From assembly GCA_002482685.1 (NCBI GenBank), contig DLGL01000112.1, forward strand, positions 1-11,612: a stretch of 11,612 bases of DNA, given 5' to 3'. The notes under the pieces are model-generated. The model was not told the DNA's origin and searched no databases. It worked only from the letters and a program-made list of their open reading frames with translations. The stretch comes from Bacteriovoracaceae bacterium UBA7695 (lineage in GTDB: Bacteria; Bdellovibrionota; Bacteriovoracia; Bacteriovoracales; Bacteriovoracaceae). Position 1 is the stretch's first letter, and each line of letters opens with the position of its first letter. Position numbers and translations under genes: made by a program. Positions 6,091 through 11,612 of the stretch are shown here, one piece after another.

Positions 6091-7025
6091 GTAGGCAGAG
6101 TCTGACTTTTAAAGATACTAAGATTAAGTTCTTTGGATAAATCCTGAAATGTCTTCATCCCCCGGACTGAATGCCCATGCTCATTAATGGCCGGGGAATA
6201 AACAGCAATCCCCATCACGCCCGGAATGACTCCGAAGATCGCACCACTCACTCCGCTTTTAGCAGGAACGCCAACAGAGTAGGCCCACTTACCGCTTGTA
6301 TCGTACATGCCACAGGTAAACATGAGGCTCAAAATATCACCTACGAATTCTTCCTTAAGTGCACAAGCTTTGGTGTGAGGATGAATTCCATTATTGGCCA
6401 GTGTAGCGGCCATGAGAGCGAGGTCTCTGGTGTTGACCAGAAGTGAGCATTGCCTAAAATATAAATCAAGCGATTCTTCAATACGGTTATCGATGATGCC
6501 AAAATGCCGGAGCAGATAGGCAATGGAGCGATTCCTGTGAGCAGTATTTTTCTCTGACTCAAAAACTTTTTCGTCAATTTCAAGATTTCTTCCAGCGAAC
6601 TGACTGAAAAAATTTACCATATTCTCTGTTCGCTTCAGAGAATTTTCTCCCTGTATGAAACTACTGATAGCAATTGCACCAGAATTGATCATCGGATTAT
6701 AGGGTCTATGGGTATTTTTCTCCAGCTCTACAATTGAATTAAACGCTTCTCCGGTAGGCTCTACTCCTACCTTGGACATGACAAAGACTCTTCCAAGCTC
6801 CTGGAGAACCATTCCATAGACAAAGGGTTTAGAAGTGGACTGCATGCTAAAGAGCACCTCACTATCACCCACTTCGTAGGTTTCTCCATCAACGGTAGCA
6901 ATAACAATAGCGAAGTTTTTGGTGTTGGCCTTGGCCAACTCCGGAATATACGTCGCCGGATGTCCATCTTCACAACGGGCGTGCTTTTCATAAAGACTTT
7001 GCAGGATACTGGAATATTTCATCAT
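6087..7025 (-). CDS. glsA: Glutaminase (serine-dependent, GlsA type)
   Basis: This 312-residue enzyme hydrolyses L-glutamine to glutamate and ammonia in the cytoplasm. It has the length of bacterial glutaminases and the beta-lactamase-like fold's landmarks: SxxK at Ser63-Lys66 in FSMQSTSKPF, GEAFNSIVELE at 92-102, the family signature NPMINSGAIA at 110-119, a central RNRSIAYLLRHFGII segment, and the C-terminal CGMYDTSGKWAYSVGVPAKSGVSGAIFGVIPG stretch, of which YDTSGKWAY and PAKSGVSG are diagnostic. No signal peptide is visible. The start is a double ATG (7025 and 7022) with only a weak AGAG upstream. The gene begins 19 bases after the M48 protease stop, so the two are probably cotranscribed; the umuDC promoter repeat overlaps its 3' end. 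All core motifs are intact, so it should be active. Confidence 0.95.
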   Translation of the reverse strand: MMKYSSILQSLYEKHARCEDGHPATYIPELAKANTKNFAIVIATVDGETYEVGDSEVLFSMQSTSKPFVYGMVLQELGRVFVMSKVGVEPTGEAFNSIVELEKNTHRPYNPMINSGAIAISSFIQGENSLKRTENMVNFFSQFAGRNLEIDEKVFESEKNTAHRNRSIAYLLRHFGIIDNRIEESLDLYFRQCSLLVNTRDLALMAATLANNGIHPHTKACALKEEFVGDILSLMFTCGMYDTSGKWAYSVGVPAKSGVSGAIFGVIPGVMGIAVYSPAINEHGHSVRGMKTFQDLSKELNLSIFKSQTLPT

Positions 7026-7044
7026 GCAAATACTCTATCACAGC

Positions 7045-7842
7045 TTATTGAATACTTTCACCTAGTCCATACTGCTGAGGTGCTTTTTCATAAACACTTC
7101 GGGCCCGGGGAAGCCAAGTGGAGAGATTTTTTCTGCGTGTAGTATCTGATGGGTGAGTCGACATAAATTCTGGTGGTGCCTTTCCTCCAGAAGCTGCCCC
7201 CATGCGCTCCCAAAGCTTGATCGCTTCCGCTGGATCGTACCCGGCCTGGGCCATATAGGTCTGGCCGTATTCATCGGCCTGGGTTTCATCACTGCGTGAA
7301 AACTTTCGGTCAAAGAAGGCGACAGCAAATCCTCCTGCGGCCCCACCCAGACCCGCAAGAAGTCTACAAGTTTCGGTTTTGCATAAGAGTTGCCCACCCA
7401 CGGCAGCGGCACCGCCAATGACAAGGCCTGCGATATTCCCTTTCATAGCACGGGAGTATCTTTGTTTTCCATGCCGCTTAGTTGCATGGGCCACTTCGTG
7501 CCCTAGGGTAGCGGCCAGTGCGGCTTCATTTTTTAGCACGGGCATAATTCCCGTGTAGACGGCCATTTTTCCTCCCGGCATACACCAGGCATTGACCTCA
7601 GGGCTTTCAATCAACATCCACTCCCATTTAAAATTCTCCCCCGAAGCTTTGGCAATTCTCGGGGCCACCCGATTAAGCATGGCCGTCCATTCGGCATGAG
7701 TTGAAATTTTAGATTTTGCCCTCACTTCCTGATAGGCCTTAAGGGCCTGAGCATCAATCTCAGATTCTTTTGGATCAATTGTTGAACAGCTGGAAAAGGA
7801 GAGAAATAAAAGGGTAGAAAAAATTAACGTTCGCTTAAACAT
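7045..7842 (-). CDS. M48-family zinc metalloprotease lipoprotein (YcaL/LoiP/BepA-like)
   Basis: With the start at 7842 the protein has 265 residues. It begins with a lipoprotein signal (MFKRTLIFSTLLFLSFSSC); Cys19 is the likely lipid anchor, and Ser at +2 predicts the outer membrane, facing the periplasm. The zinc site is complete: HEVAH at 115-119 and the third ligand Glu186 in DETQADEYG. AWCMPGGKMAVYTGIM at 85-100 is the typical M48 strand and loop, and a glycine/alanine-rich stretch at about 136-176 follows the catalytic helix. FMSTHPSDTTRRKNL near 226-240 is the conserved C-terminal segment. Relatives degrade or assist folding of misassembled outer membrane proteins. A frame 20 codons longer (ATG at 7902) is open, but it would bury the signal peptide, and GGAGGT sits just before 7842. 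It is the first gene of the run M48-glutaminase-umuD-umuC. Confidence 0.92.
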   Translation of the reverse strand: MFKRTLIFSTLLFLSFSSCSTIDPKESEIDAQALKAYQEVRAKSKISTHAEWTAMLNRVAPRIAKASGENFKWEWMLIESPEVNAWCMPGGKMAVYTGIMPVLKNEAALAATLGHEVAHATKRHGKQRYSRAMKGNIAGLVIGGAAAVGGQLLCKTETCRLLAGLGGAAGGFAVAFFDRKFSRSDETQADEYGQTYMAQAGYDPAEAIKLWERMGAASGGKAPPEFMSTHPSDTTRRKNLSTWLPRARSVYEKAPQQYGLGESIQ

Positions 7843-7845
7843 TGG

Positions 7846-7851
7846 ACCTCC
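7846..7851 (-). promoter_or_regulatory. Ribosome binding site deciding the M48 protease start
   Basis: GGAGGT on the minus strand is 3 bases from the ATG at 7842 and directly precedes the lipoprotein signal sequence. It supports this start over the upstream in-frame ATG at 7902. Confidence 0.75.
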
Positions 7852-7980
7852 GTTGCGAAGGGATTCTATAAGAGCTTTCCATTTAAAGCTATCGCCTGGC
7901 AAAAAAGCAATGCGAAAGAGTTAAGAAATGTTCCACAGGATAAGATGACTTTGTTATATTACTTTCCTAAGGACCGGTGC

Positions 7981-8649
7981 ATGAAATACCTCTCTCTGCT
8001 CTTCATCATAATCACACTTTCAACCTCTGTTTTTTCTCAAGAAGAAATCAAAATTGAGGACACTAAAGATGGTGGAACTTTTCCCCTATATGAACCGAAG
8101 GGTCGGAATGACATACCTTCTAAAGAGAAGGCAATAAATTTTGGTGCGGTCTACGTGGCCCAATGGGCCTTCTATCTTGGATCACAAAAAGAAATTATAG
8201 AAGATCACGGCTCATTTAAAAATTGGTACGTAAATCCCTTTGGACCTCGGTTTGATAAAGATAGTTTTGAGTACAATATTTTTAAACACGCTCTGGTGGG
8301 AAATTATTATTACCTTTTTTACCGCTCCCGGGGCTATTCTGAAAAAGGCTCATTCTTTTGGTCATTCATATCTTCCCTGGCCTTCGAATTCACTATCGAG
8401 ACAGTGACTGAGAAGCCCAGCTACCAGGATATTTACCAGACTCCTGTCTTCGGCGCCGTAGTAGGAATTGGTTTTGAGAAAGCAAGTTTTTATTTCCACG
8501 AGTGGGAAACCTGGTACGGCAGTGTGCTCGGCTTTCTCATTAATCCTATGACTCTTATTCCACAGTTTGCCAAAGAGAATGAGAAAGTCGCAGCCATCCC
8601 TCTCATCGACAAGAATACCTACGGGTATCTTGTGACCTATAGGTTTTAA
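7981..8649 (+). CDS. Exported DUF3943-like envelope protein
   Basis: The chosen ATG gives 222 residues with a clean signal peptide (MKYLSLLFIIITLSTSVFS); AAGGA lies 7 bases upstream. An in-frame ATG at 7945 would add 12 residues before the signal and is disfavoured. The pattern from 98 to 170 matches my memory of DUF3943: YNIFKHALVGNYYYLFYRSRGYS at 98-120, aromatic and serine-rich SFFWSFISSLAFEFTIET at 124-141, EKPSYQDIYQTPVFGAVVG at 144-162. The function of that family is unknown. The conserved His103, Glu136/Glu140 and Asp150 would be worth noting as potential functional residues. The protein ends YLVTYRF, with a terminal phenylalanine like outer membrane proteins. It opens an operon: the next ATG is 2 bases after this stop. 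Confidence 0.78.
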   Translation: MKYLSLLFIIITLSTSVFSQEEIKIEDTKDGGTFPLYEPKGRNDIPSKEKAINFGAVYVAQWAFYLGSQKEIIEDHGSFKNWYVNPFGPRFDKDSFEYNIFKHALVGNYYYLFYRSRGYSEKGSFFWSFISSLAFEFTIETVTEKPSYQDIYQTPVFGAVVGIGFEKASFYFHEWETWYGSVLGFLINPMTLIPQFAKENEKVAAIPLIDKNTYGYLVTYRF

Positions 8650-8651
8650 CT

Positions 8652-9278
8652 ATGAAATACCTATTGATATTCTTCCTTGTTTTTTCTCCCCTAGCCTTTG
8701 GAGACGATGAGTATAAATTCAGACCAGACTATTGGAGCAAAGGTCTTCACCTGAATGCCGGTGGTGGTCTCAACATGATTCAGTTCCAGTCAGATGATGA
8801 CTTCGACAGTCTTGGATACGGACTCAATTTTAAAACTGATCTTGGTTATTATTTCACCAACCGCTTTGCCGTCGAGTGGAGCTCCAACGTAAAATTTAAT
8901 CGTCTTGATGAATACCTCGTTTGGGACACTCTGATTACCTTTGGGGTCCGTTACCGTATTAAAGAGTACTACCTTCGAGCCTTTTACGGAAAAGCTCCTA
9001 CAGTAGTCTTCTTTCAGGATAATAATCCTGAAGACTATAAGGACTCAGATGCTTCAAGACTTCAGTTTGATGGTCCCGTTTACGGTCTGGCCGTTGGGAA
9101 AATGTTTGAGAGCCGAAACGGTCTGATCTGGTTTTTAGAAACCTCAGGCACTCTCCAACGACTGGAAGAGCGAGAGGCTATCCGCATGGATGGGCAGGTT
9201 CCGGAAGTCATAGCTCGCACTAGCGAGCGCTCAACTCAGGTGAGTTTGTATGCTATGATTGGCATACTTATTTTTTAG
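8652..9278 (+). CDS. Outer membrane beta-barrel protein, unassigned
   Basis: This 208-residue protein has a signal peptide (hydrophobic 4-15, cleavage after LAFG). The mature chain alternates polar and hydrophobic residues in about eight amphipathic strands: LHLNAGGGLNMIQF, YGLNFKTDLGYYF, FAVEWSSNVKF, WDTLITFGVRYRI, YYLRAFYGKA, YGLAVGKMF, GLIWFLETSGTLQRL and VSLYAMIGILIF. The C-terminal phenylalanine is the usual barrel-assembly signal. This suggests a small eight-stranded barrel of the OmpW/OmpX/OprF-N kind, but I recognise no specific family. The gene starts 2 bases after the DUF3943-like gene and ends 1 base before the PAP2 gene, so all three should be translated from one mRNA. An acidic loop (about 121-134, DNNPEDYKDSDAS) would face outward. 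Confidence 0.82.
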   Translation: MKYLLIFFLVFSPLAFGDDEYKFRPDYWSKGLHLNAGGGLNMIQFQSDDDFDSLGYGLNFKTDLGYYFTNRFAVEWSSNVKFNRLDEYLVWDTLITFGVRYRIKEYYLRAFYGKAPTVVFFQDNNPEDYKDSDASRLQFDGPVYGLAVGKMFESRNGLIWFLETSGTLQRLEEREAIRMDGQVPEVIARTSERSTQVSLYAMIGILIF

Positions 9279-9283
9279 TATGC
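9248..9283 (+). promoter_or_regulatory. Two competing hairpins over the stop/start junction
   Basis: GCATACT (9262-9268) can pair with GTATGC upstream (9248-9253, 6 bp, 8-base loop) or with AGTATGC downstream (9277-9283, 7 bp, 8-base loop). The downstream copy contains the ATG of the PAP2 gene at 9280, so that fold hides the start codon. The upstream fold frees it and is followed by a T-rich run. The stems are short, and no Shine-Dalgarno site is seen before the PAP2 ATG, which fits translational coupling to the barrel gene. Confidence 0.4.
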
Positions 9284-10569
9284 TTCAACAAATTGACCGA
9301 CAATTATTCGATTTAATAAACCGTGATCTTACTCATAGGTACCTGGATTTATTTTTCAGCTACATCACTGACATTCAAAAGACGCTCCCCTTTATTCTTT
9401 TGCTCGCCCTTGTGATTATTGTTTTGCTGCTTAAAAAAAGATGGCGGGCATTCTATGTCCTACTCTTTTGCGCCATTGGCTGCTCGCTCATTAATATTGT
9501 GAATGGAAACCTTGTAAAGCAGCTCTTCCAAAGGGATAGACCCCTGGATGTCATACTTAGAACGACTCATCATGGCAGTTATTCTTTCCCATCAGGTCAC
9601 TCAACTAATGTTTTTTTTATCGCAATGTTCATAGGGATGTTCTACCCTAGGTTGAGATTTCTCTTGATCCCGGTAGCATGCCTCATGGCCTATTCCCGGG
9701 TTTATTGCGGAGTCCACTATCCGGGTGATGTTTTGGCCGGGGCTTTGTTTGGAACTATTACTGGCTATCTGTTTTTCAAAGGAATTGATCAACTTATGAA
9801 GACTAAATTAAAAGCGATTCTCGGTGCTCTCCTTGTTGTCTTATCGTTTCAAAGCTTTGCCAACGTAGATATCACAGTCGAAGATCCTACCAACGACAAA
9901 CCCTTCTTCCCCTGGATTTGGGAAGACCAGCTTAAACCAACCCTTAAAGTGGCTTCTGATAAAACAAGTTTAACTATGCTCGCCTCTGGTACAGTGGCGA
10001 TCTTTGGAGTCCATGAATTTGACGGAAAAATTTATGATTACAACGAAGGCGGCGGAAATCTTTTAATGGATAAAGAAACCGCAACAGATTTTGGGAAACT
10101 TGGAAATGGGCTGGCCAATATCGGCATTCTTGCCATTCAGTATGTGGCCGATCAGGAAAATAGTCTTAGAACCGCCCGTGCCCTCATACTTACCTCTGTT
10201 TCACATGTTTCAATTGCGGCGATGGTTCGCAGGAACAGACCTGGAAACCGCCAGGATTTTCTTCCCTTTGCTTCTTCCTTCCCCTCTGGTCATACCTCTT
10301 CGGCCTTTGCCATGGCAGGTTCAATGGCCTACTCCTACGGCTGGGTTGGTGCTGTCCCTGCCTACACAGTGGCATCGGCCATCGCCATTTCCCGGATAAG
10401 AGAAAATCGCCACTGGGCGAGCGATATTGTGGGCGGAGCTTTCCTGGGAACTTTCTGGGCCCGGGCCAGTTTTGGTGTGAAAAAGGGTGAAGAGCAAAAA
10501 GATGCTTTTATGATTTTACCGATGCCTGTCTATGATGGGGGTATGATTAGCGCCGTCAAAGACTTTTAA
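9280..10569 (+). CDS. Double PAP2 phosphatase: membrane PAP2 fused to a second exported PAP2 domain
   Basis: This 429-residue protein contains two complete PAP2 (phosphatidic acid phosphatase type 2) units, which remove phosphate from lipid phosphates such as undecaprenyl pyrophosphate, PGP or lipid A. Domain 1 (1-172) is hydrophobic with several membrane helices (35-51, 57-75, 111-120, 127-138, 152-167) and intact motifs: Lys80 with Arg87-Pro88, PSGH at 104-107, and SR at 139-140 with His146 and Asp150. Domain 2 starts at Met173, which opens a perfect signal-peptide-like stretch (MKTKLKAILGALLVVLSF...SFA, 173-194). It then has RP at 320-321, PSGH at 335-338, and SR at 371-372 with His378 and Asp382; the lysine of its first motif is replaced (Ala313). 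In this operon it may act on lipids of the inner or outer membrane. A TTG at 9259 is in frame but inferior to this ATG, one base after the barrel stop. Confidence 0.9.
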   Translation: MLQQIDRQLFDLINRDLTHRYLDLFFSYITDIQKTLPFILLLALVIIVLLLKKRWRAFYVLLFCAIGCSLINIVNGNLVKQLFQRDRPLDVILRTTHHGSYSFPSGHSTNVFFIAMFIGMFYPRLRFLLIPVACLMAYSRVYCGVHYPGDVLAGALFGTITGYLFFKGIDQLMKTKLKAILGALLVVLSFQSFANVDITVEDPTNDKPFFPWIWEDQLKPTLKVASDKTSLTMLASGTVAIFGVHEFDGKIYDYNEGGGNLLMDKETATDFGKLGNGLANIGILAIQYVADQENSLRTARALILTSVSHVSIAAMVRRNRPGNRQDFLPFASSFPSGHTSSAFAMAGSMAYSYGWVGAVPAYTVASAIAISRIRENRHWASDIVGGAFLGTFWARASFGVKKGEEQKDAFMILPMPVYDGGMISAVKDF

Positions 10570-10570
10570 G

Positions 10571-10591
10571 AACTGCCCGACTAGAATGGTG
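10571..10591 (+). repeat. Left terminal inverted repeat of the IS
   Basis: This 21-bp repeat matches the reverse complement of 11588-11608 at 19 of 21 positions. The shared outer core is AACTGCCCGACT and the inner block is TGGTG. Confidence 0.88.
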
Positions 10592-10714
10592 TTTAACTTA
10601 GGCATTTGCTCCATCCTCCAACCGACTTTATTTCTACACCACGCAAAATAAACCCACTTATTTAAGTAGCTTAGTACTTTTCGTAAAAGACATTGTTTTT
10701 GCAGTCTATGAAGT

Positions 10715-11581
10715 ATGAAAAACATTTGCCCCAACACCAGCTGCGCATGCCCTACACATATCCTTCGCGACGGTCATTTTTATCGTCGCGAAGATTCCAA
10801 ACTTATCCAGCGCTACCGTTGTAAAACATGCGGCACTCGCTTTTCCAGCGCAACTCATTCTCCCACCTATAGGCAAAAAAAAAGGAGAGTGAACTCTTCC
10901 CTTTTGAAACTCCTATCCTCTGGGGTTTCCATGAGGCGCTCGGCCATCATTTTAGGGATACATCGACGGACTGTTGAGCGCAAACTCCCGTTTTTGGCCA
11001 ATCGTTGCAGGAAACTTAATCAAAGGCATCTGCAAAAATTTAAGGGAAGGGTTTTTAATATTCAAATTGATGATTTGATTACCAAAGAAAATTCGAAGCT
11101 CAAGCCTCTGAGTGTGTCCATCGCGGTAGATGAAGACCGAAGACTTATTCTCGCTCTTGAGGTTTCGCGTATCCCGGCATTCGGGCATCTCGCTCATTTG
11201 GCAGTAAAAAAATATGGTTTCAGAAAGGATGAGCACGGCGAGGGACTAACCAGGCTCTTTGAAAAAATCACGCCAATAGTTTCACCGGAGGTTCGGGTAA
11301 AATCCGATGAACATCAAAGATACCCAAGCTATGTTTCCGGTTACCTCCCAAAATCAAAACACGAAACTTTCAAAAGTGAGAGGGGCTGCATTGCCGGACA
11401 AGGAGAACTTAAAAAAGTTGGCTTCGATCCCCTCTTCGTTGTCAATCACACCTGTGCTCTTCTCAGAGCGAACGTGAACAGACTGATCCGCAAAACCTGG
11501 TGCACAACCAAAGATCGCAGCAAACTAAAAGATCACTTAGATATCTTTATGTATTTTTACAATCAGCAACTTATGAGGTGA
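10715..11581 (+). CDS. IS1-like transposase with zinc ribbon, helix-turn-helix and DDE-type core
   Basis: This 288-residue transposase is encoded in one frame, unlike IS1 itself, which needs a frameshift between InsA and InsB. Residues 5-39 form a zinc ribbon (Cys5, Cys10/Cys12, Cys36, Cys39 in RYRCKTCGTRFSS), followed by a helix-turn-helix at about 60-95 (LLSSGVSMRRSAIILGIHRRTVERKL), as in InsA. The catalytic half has Asp119/Asp120 in FNIQIDDLIT, Asp198 in KSDEHQRYP and the RANVNRLIRKTWCTTKDRSKL stretch at 251-271 that parallels the RTHIKRLARKTICFS motif of InsB. At the position of the third acidic residue I see Asn244 in VVNHTCALL, so the active site deserves care. The start has no strong ribosome site. 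The gene is intact and fills the element. Confidence 0.88.
   Translation: MKNICPNTSCACPTHILRDGHFYRREDSKLIQRYRCKTCGTRFSSATHSPTYRQKKRRVNSSLLKLLSSGVSMRRSAIILGIHRRTVERKLPFLANRCRKLNQRHLQKFKGRVFNIQIDDLITKENSKLKPLSVSIAVDEDRRLILALEVSRIPAFGHLAHLAVKKYGFRKDEHGEGLTRLFEKITPIVSPEVRVKSDEHQRYPSYVSGYLPKSKHETFKSERGCIAGQGELKKVGFDPLFVVNHTCALLRANVNRLIRKTWCTTKDRSKLKDHLDIFMYFYNQQLMR
10763..10793 (+). repeat. GC-rich hairpin inside the start of the transposase gene
   Basis: CTTCGCGACG (10763-10772) and its exact reverse complement (10784-10793) flank an 11-base loop, beginning 48 bases after the ATG. This stem is much more stable than anything else in the IS. It could slow translation or block outside transcripts from expressing the transposase. 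Confidence 0.6.
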
Positions 11582-11587
11582 GGTTAT

Positions 11588-11608
11588 CACCAATCAAGTC
11601 GGGCAGTT
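11588..11608 (-). repeat. Right terminal inverted repeat of the IS
   Basis: Read on the minus strand it starts AACTGCCCGACT and ends TGGTG, pairing with the left repeat with two mismatches. Only four bases of flanking DNA remain to its right. Confidence 0.88.
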
Positions 11609-11612
11609 TCTA

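Larger units (their letters stand above)
6058..6092. repeat. Perfect 15-bp inverted repeat upstream of umuDC, candidate operator
   Basis: ACTTGATTATACGTA (6058-6072) and its exact reverse complement (6078-6092) flank a 5-base spacer. The repeat overlaps the last codons and stop of the glutaminase gene and ends 16 bases before the umuD ATG. Neither strand has a U-run after the stem, so it does not look like an intrinsic terminator. It coincides with the only good promoter in front of umuDC, so binding by a dimeric repressor (LexA or another SOS-type regulator) is the simplest reading. It matches neither the E. coli CTGT-N8-ACAG box nor the TTAC-N3-GTAA box reported for Bdellovibrio LexA. Confidence 0.8.
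10571..11608 (+). mobile_element. IS1-like insertion sequence, apparently complete
   Basis: A single transposase gene is enclosed by matching terminal inverted repeats, giving an element of about 1.04 kb. The left end begins two bases after the PAP2 stop codon (TAA at 10567-10569), and the right end lies four bases from the edge of the window, so a target-site duplication cannot be checked. The transposase stop is 6 bases from the right repeat, typical of compact IS elements. The left 120 bases outside the gene hold no other gene. Confidence 0.85.

Noticed and set aside
6058..6092. Palindrome read as an intrinsic terminator for glutaminase.
   Set aside because: The stem is AT-rich and is followed by CCCATGAGG on the minus strand and AGGCAG on the plus strand, not a U-run.
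7062..7424. Minus-strand frame of 120 codons overlapping the M48 protease.
   Set aside because: It is an alternative frame of the zinc protease gene, whose motifs and ribosome site are unambiguous.
7843..7902. Twenty-codon N-terminal extension of the M48 protease.
   Set aside because: It would place charged residues before the lipoprotein signal, and GGAGGT directly precedes the inner ATG.
9213..9228. GCTCGC-ACTA-GCGAGC hairpin in the barrel gene.
   Set aside because: A 6-bp stem inside coding sequence with no U-run, start site or partner; likely chance.
1..11612. CRISPR arrays, tRNA or rRNA genes and riboswitches.
   Set aside because: No regularly spaced repeats, cloverleaf-like or ribosomal sequence was seen, and the gaps between genes are too short for most such elements.

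Overview
This window looks like chromosomal DNA from a Gram-negative, flagellated bacterium with a complex outer membrane. It best fits the predatory or deltaproteobacterial-type lineages (Bdellovibrionota, for example Bacteriovoracales). The support is indirect: a short flagellin starting MGFRINTN with no variable D2/D3 domain, many lipoproteins and exported proteins with unusual lipoboxes (SFSC, FSSC), outer membrane barrels, and moderate GC. No rRNA or other taxonomic marker is present, so the assignment is an inference. Apart from the 1 kb insertion sequence at the right edge, the window is densely coding and has no gene-free stretch longer than about 150 bases.

Layout. 1-1139 (-) is the 5' part of a TamA/Omp85-like outer membrane assembly protein that runs off the left edge. 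1187-2708 (-) holds a flagellin preceded by a DUF2959-type lipoprotein. 2709-2855 is a short divergent promoter region. 2856-4436 (+) encodes a large cysteine-rich exported protein with a faint OmpA-like domain. Its stop codon overlaps that of umuC, which faces it. 4433-7842 (-) is a co-directional cluster in transcription order: M48 metalloprotease lipoprotein, glutaminase, UmuD-like protein and UmuC (DNA polymerase V). 7843-7980 is a second divergent control region. 7981-10569 (+) is a tight three-gene envelope operon: DUF3943-like protein, outer membrane barrel, and a double-PAP2 phosphatase. 10571-11608 is a complete IS1-like insertion sequence with 21-bp imperfect terminal inverted repeats, starting two bases after the phosphatase stop codon.

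The strongest observations are around umuDC. The UmuD homologue begins almost exactly where E. coli UmuD is cut to give UmuD', has an in-frame stop just upstream, and appears to lack both the serine and the lysine of the self-cleavage dyad. It therefore looks like a protein made directly in the active UmuD' form. Just upstream is a perfect 15-bp inverted repeat whose arms form a TTGATT-16-TATAAT promoter on both strands. This is a natural candidate for an operator-controlled, possibly bidirectional SOS promoter. Control of this translesion polymerase would then rest on transcription rather than on RecA-stimulated cleavage.

A second point of interest is the envelope operon. Its last gene fuses a membrane PAP2 phosphatase to a second PAP2 domain that still carries what looks like its own start methionine and signal peptide. 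Its start codon lies in a small hairpin that competes with an alternative hairpin at the end of the preceding gene.
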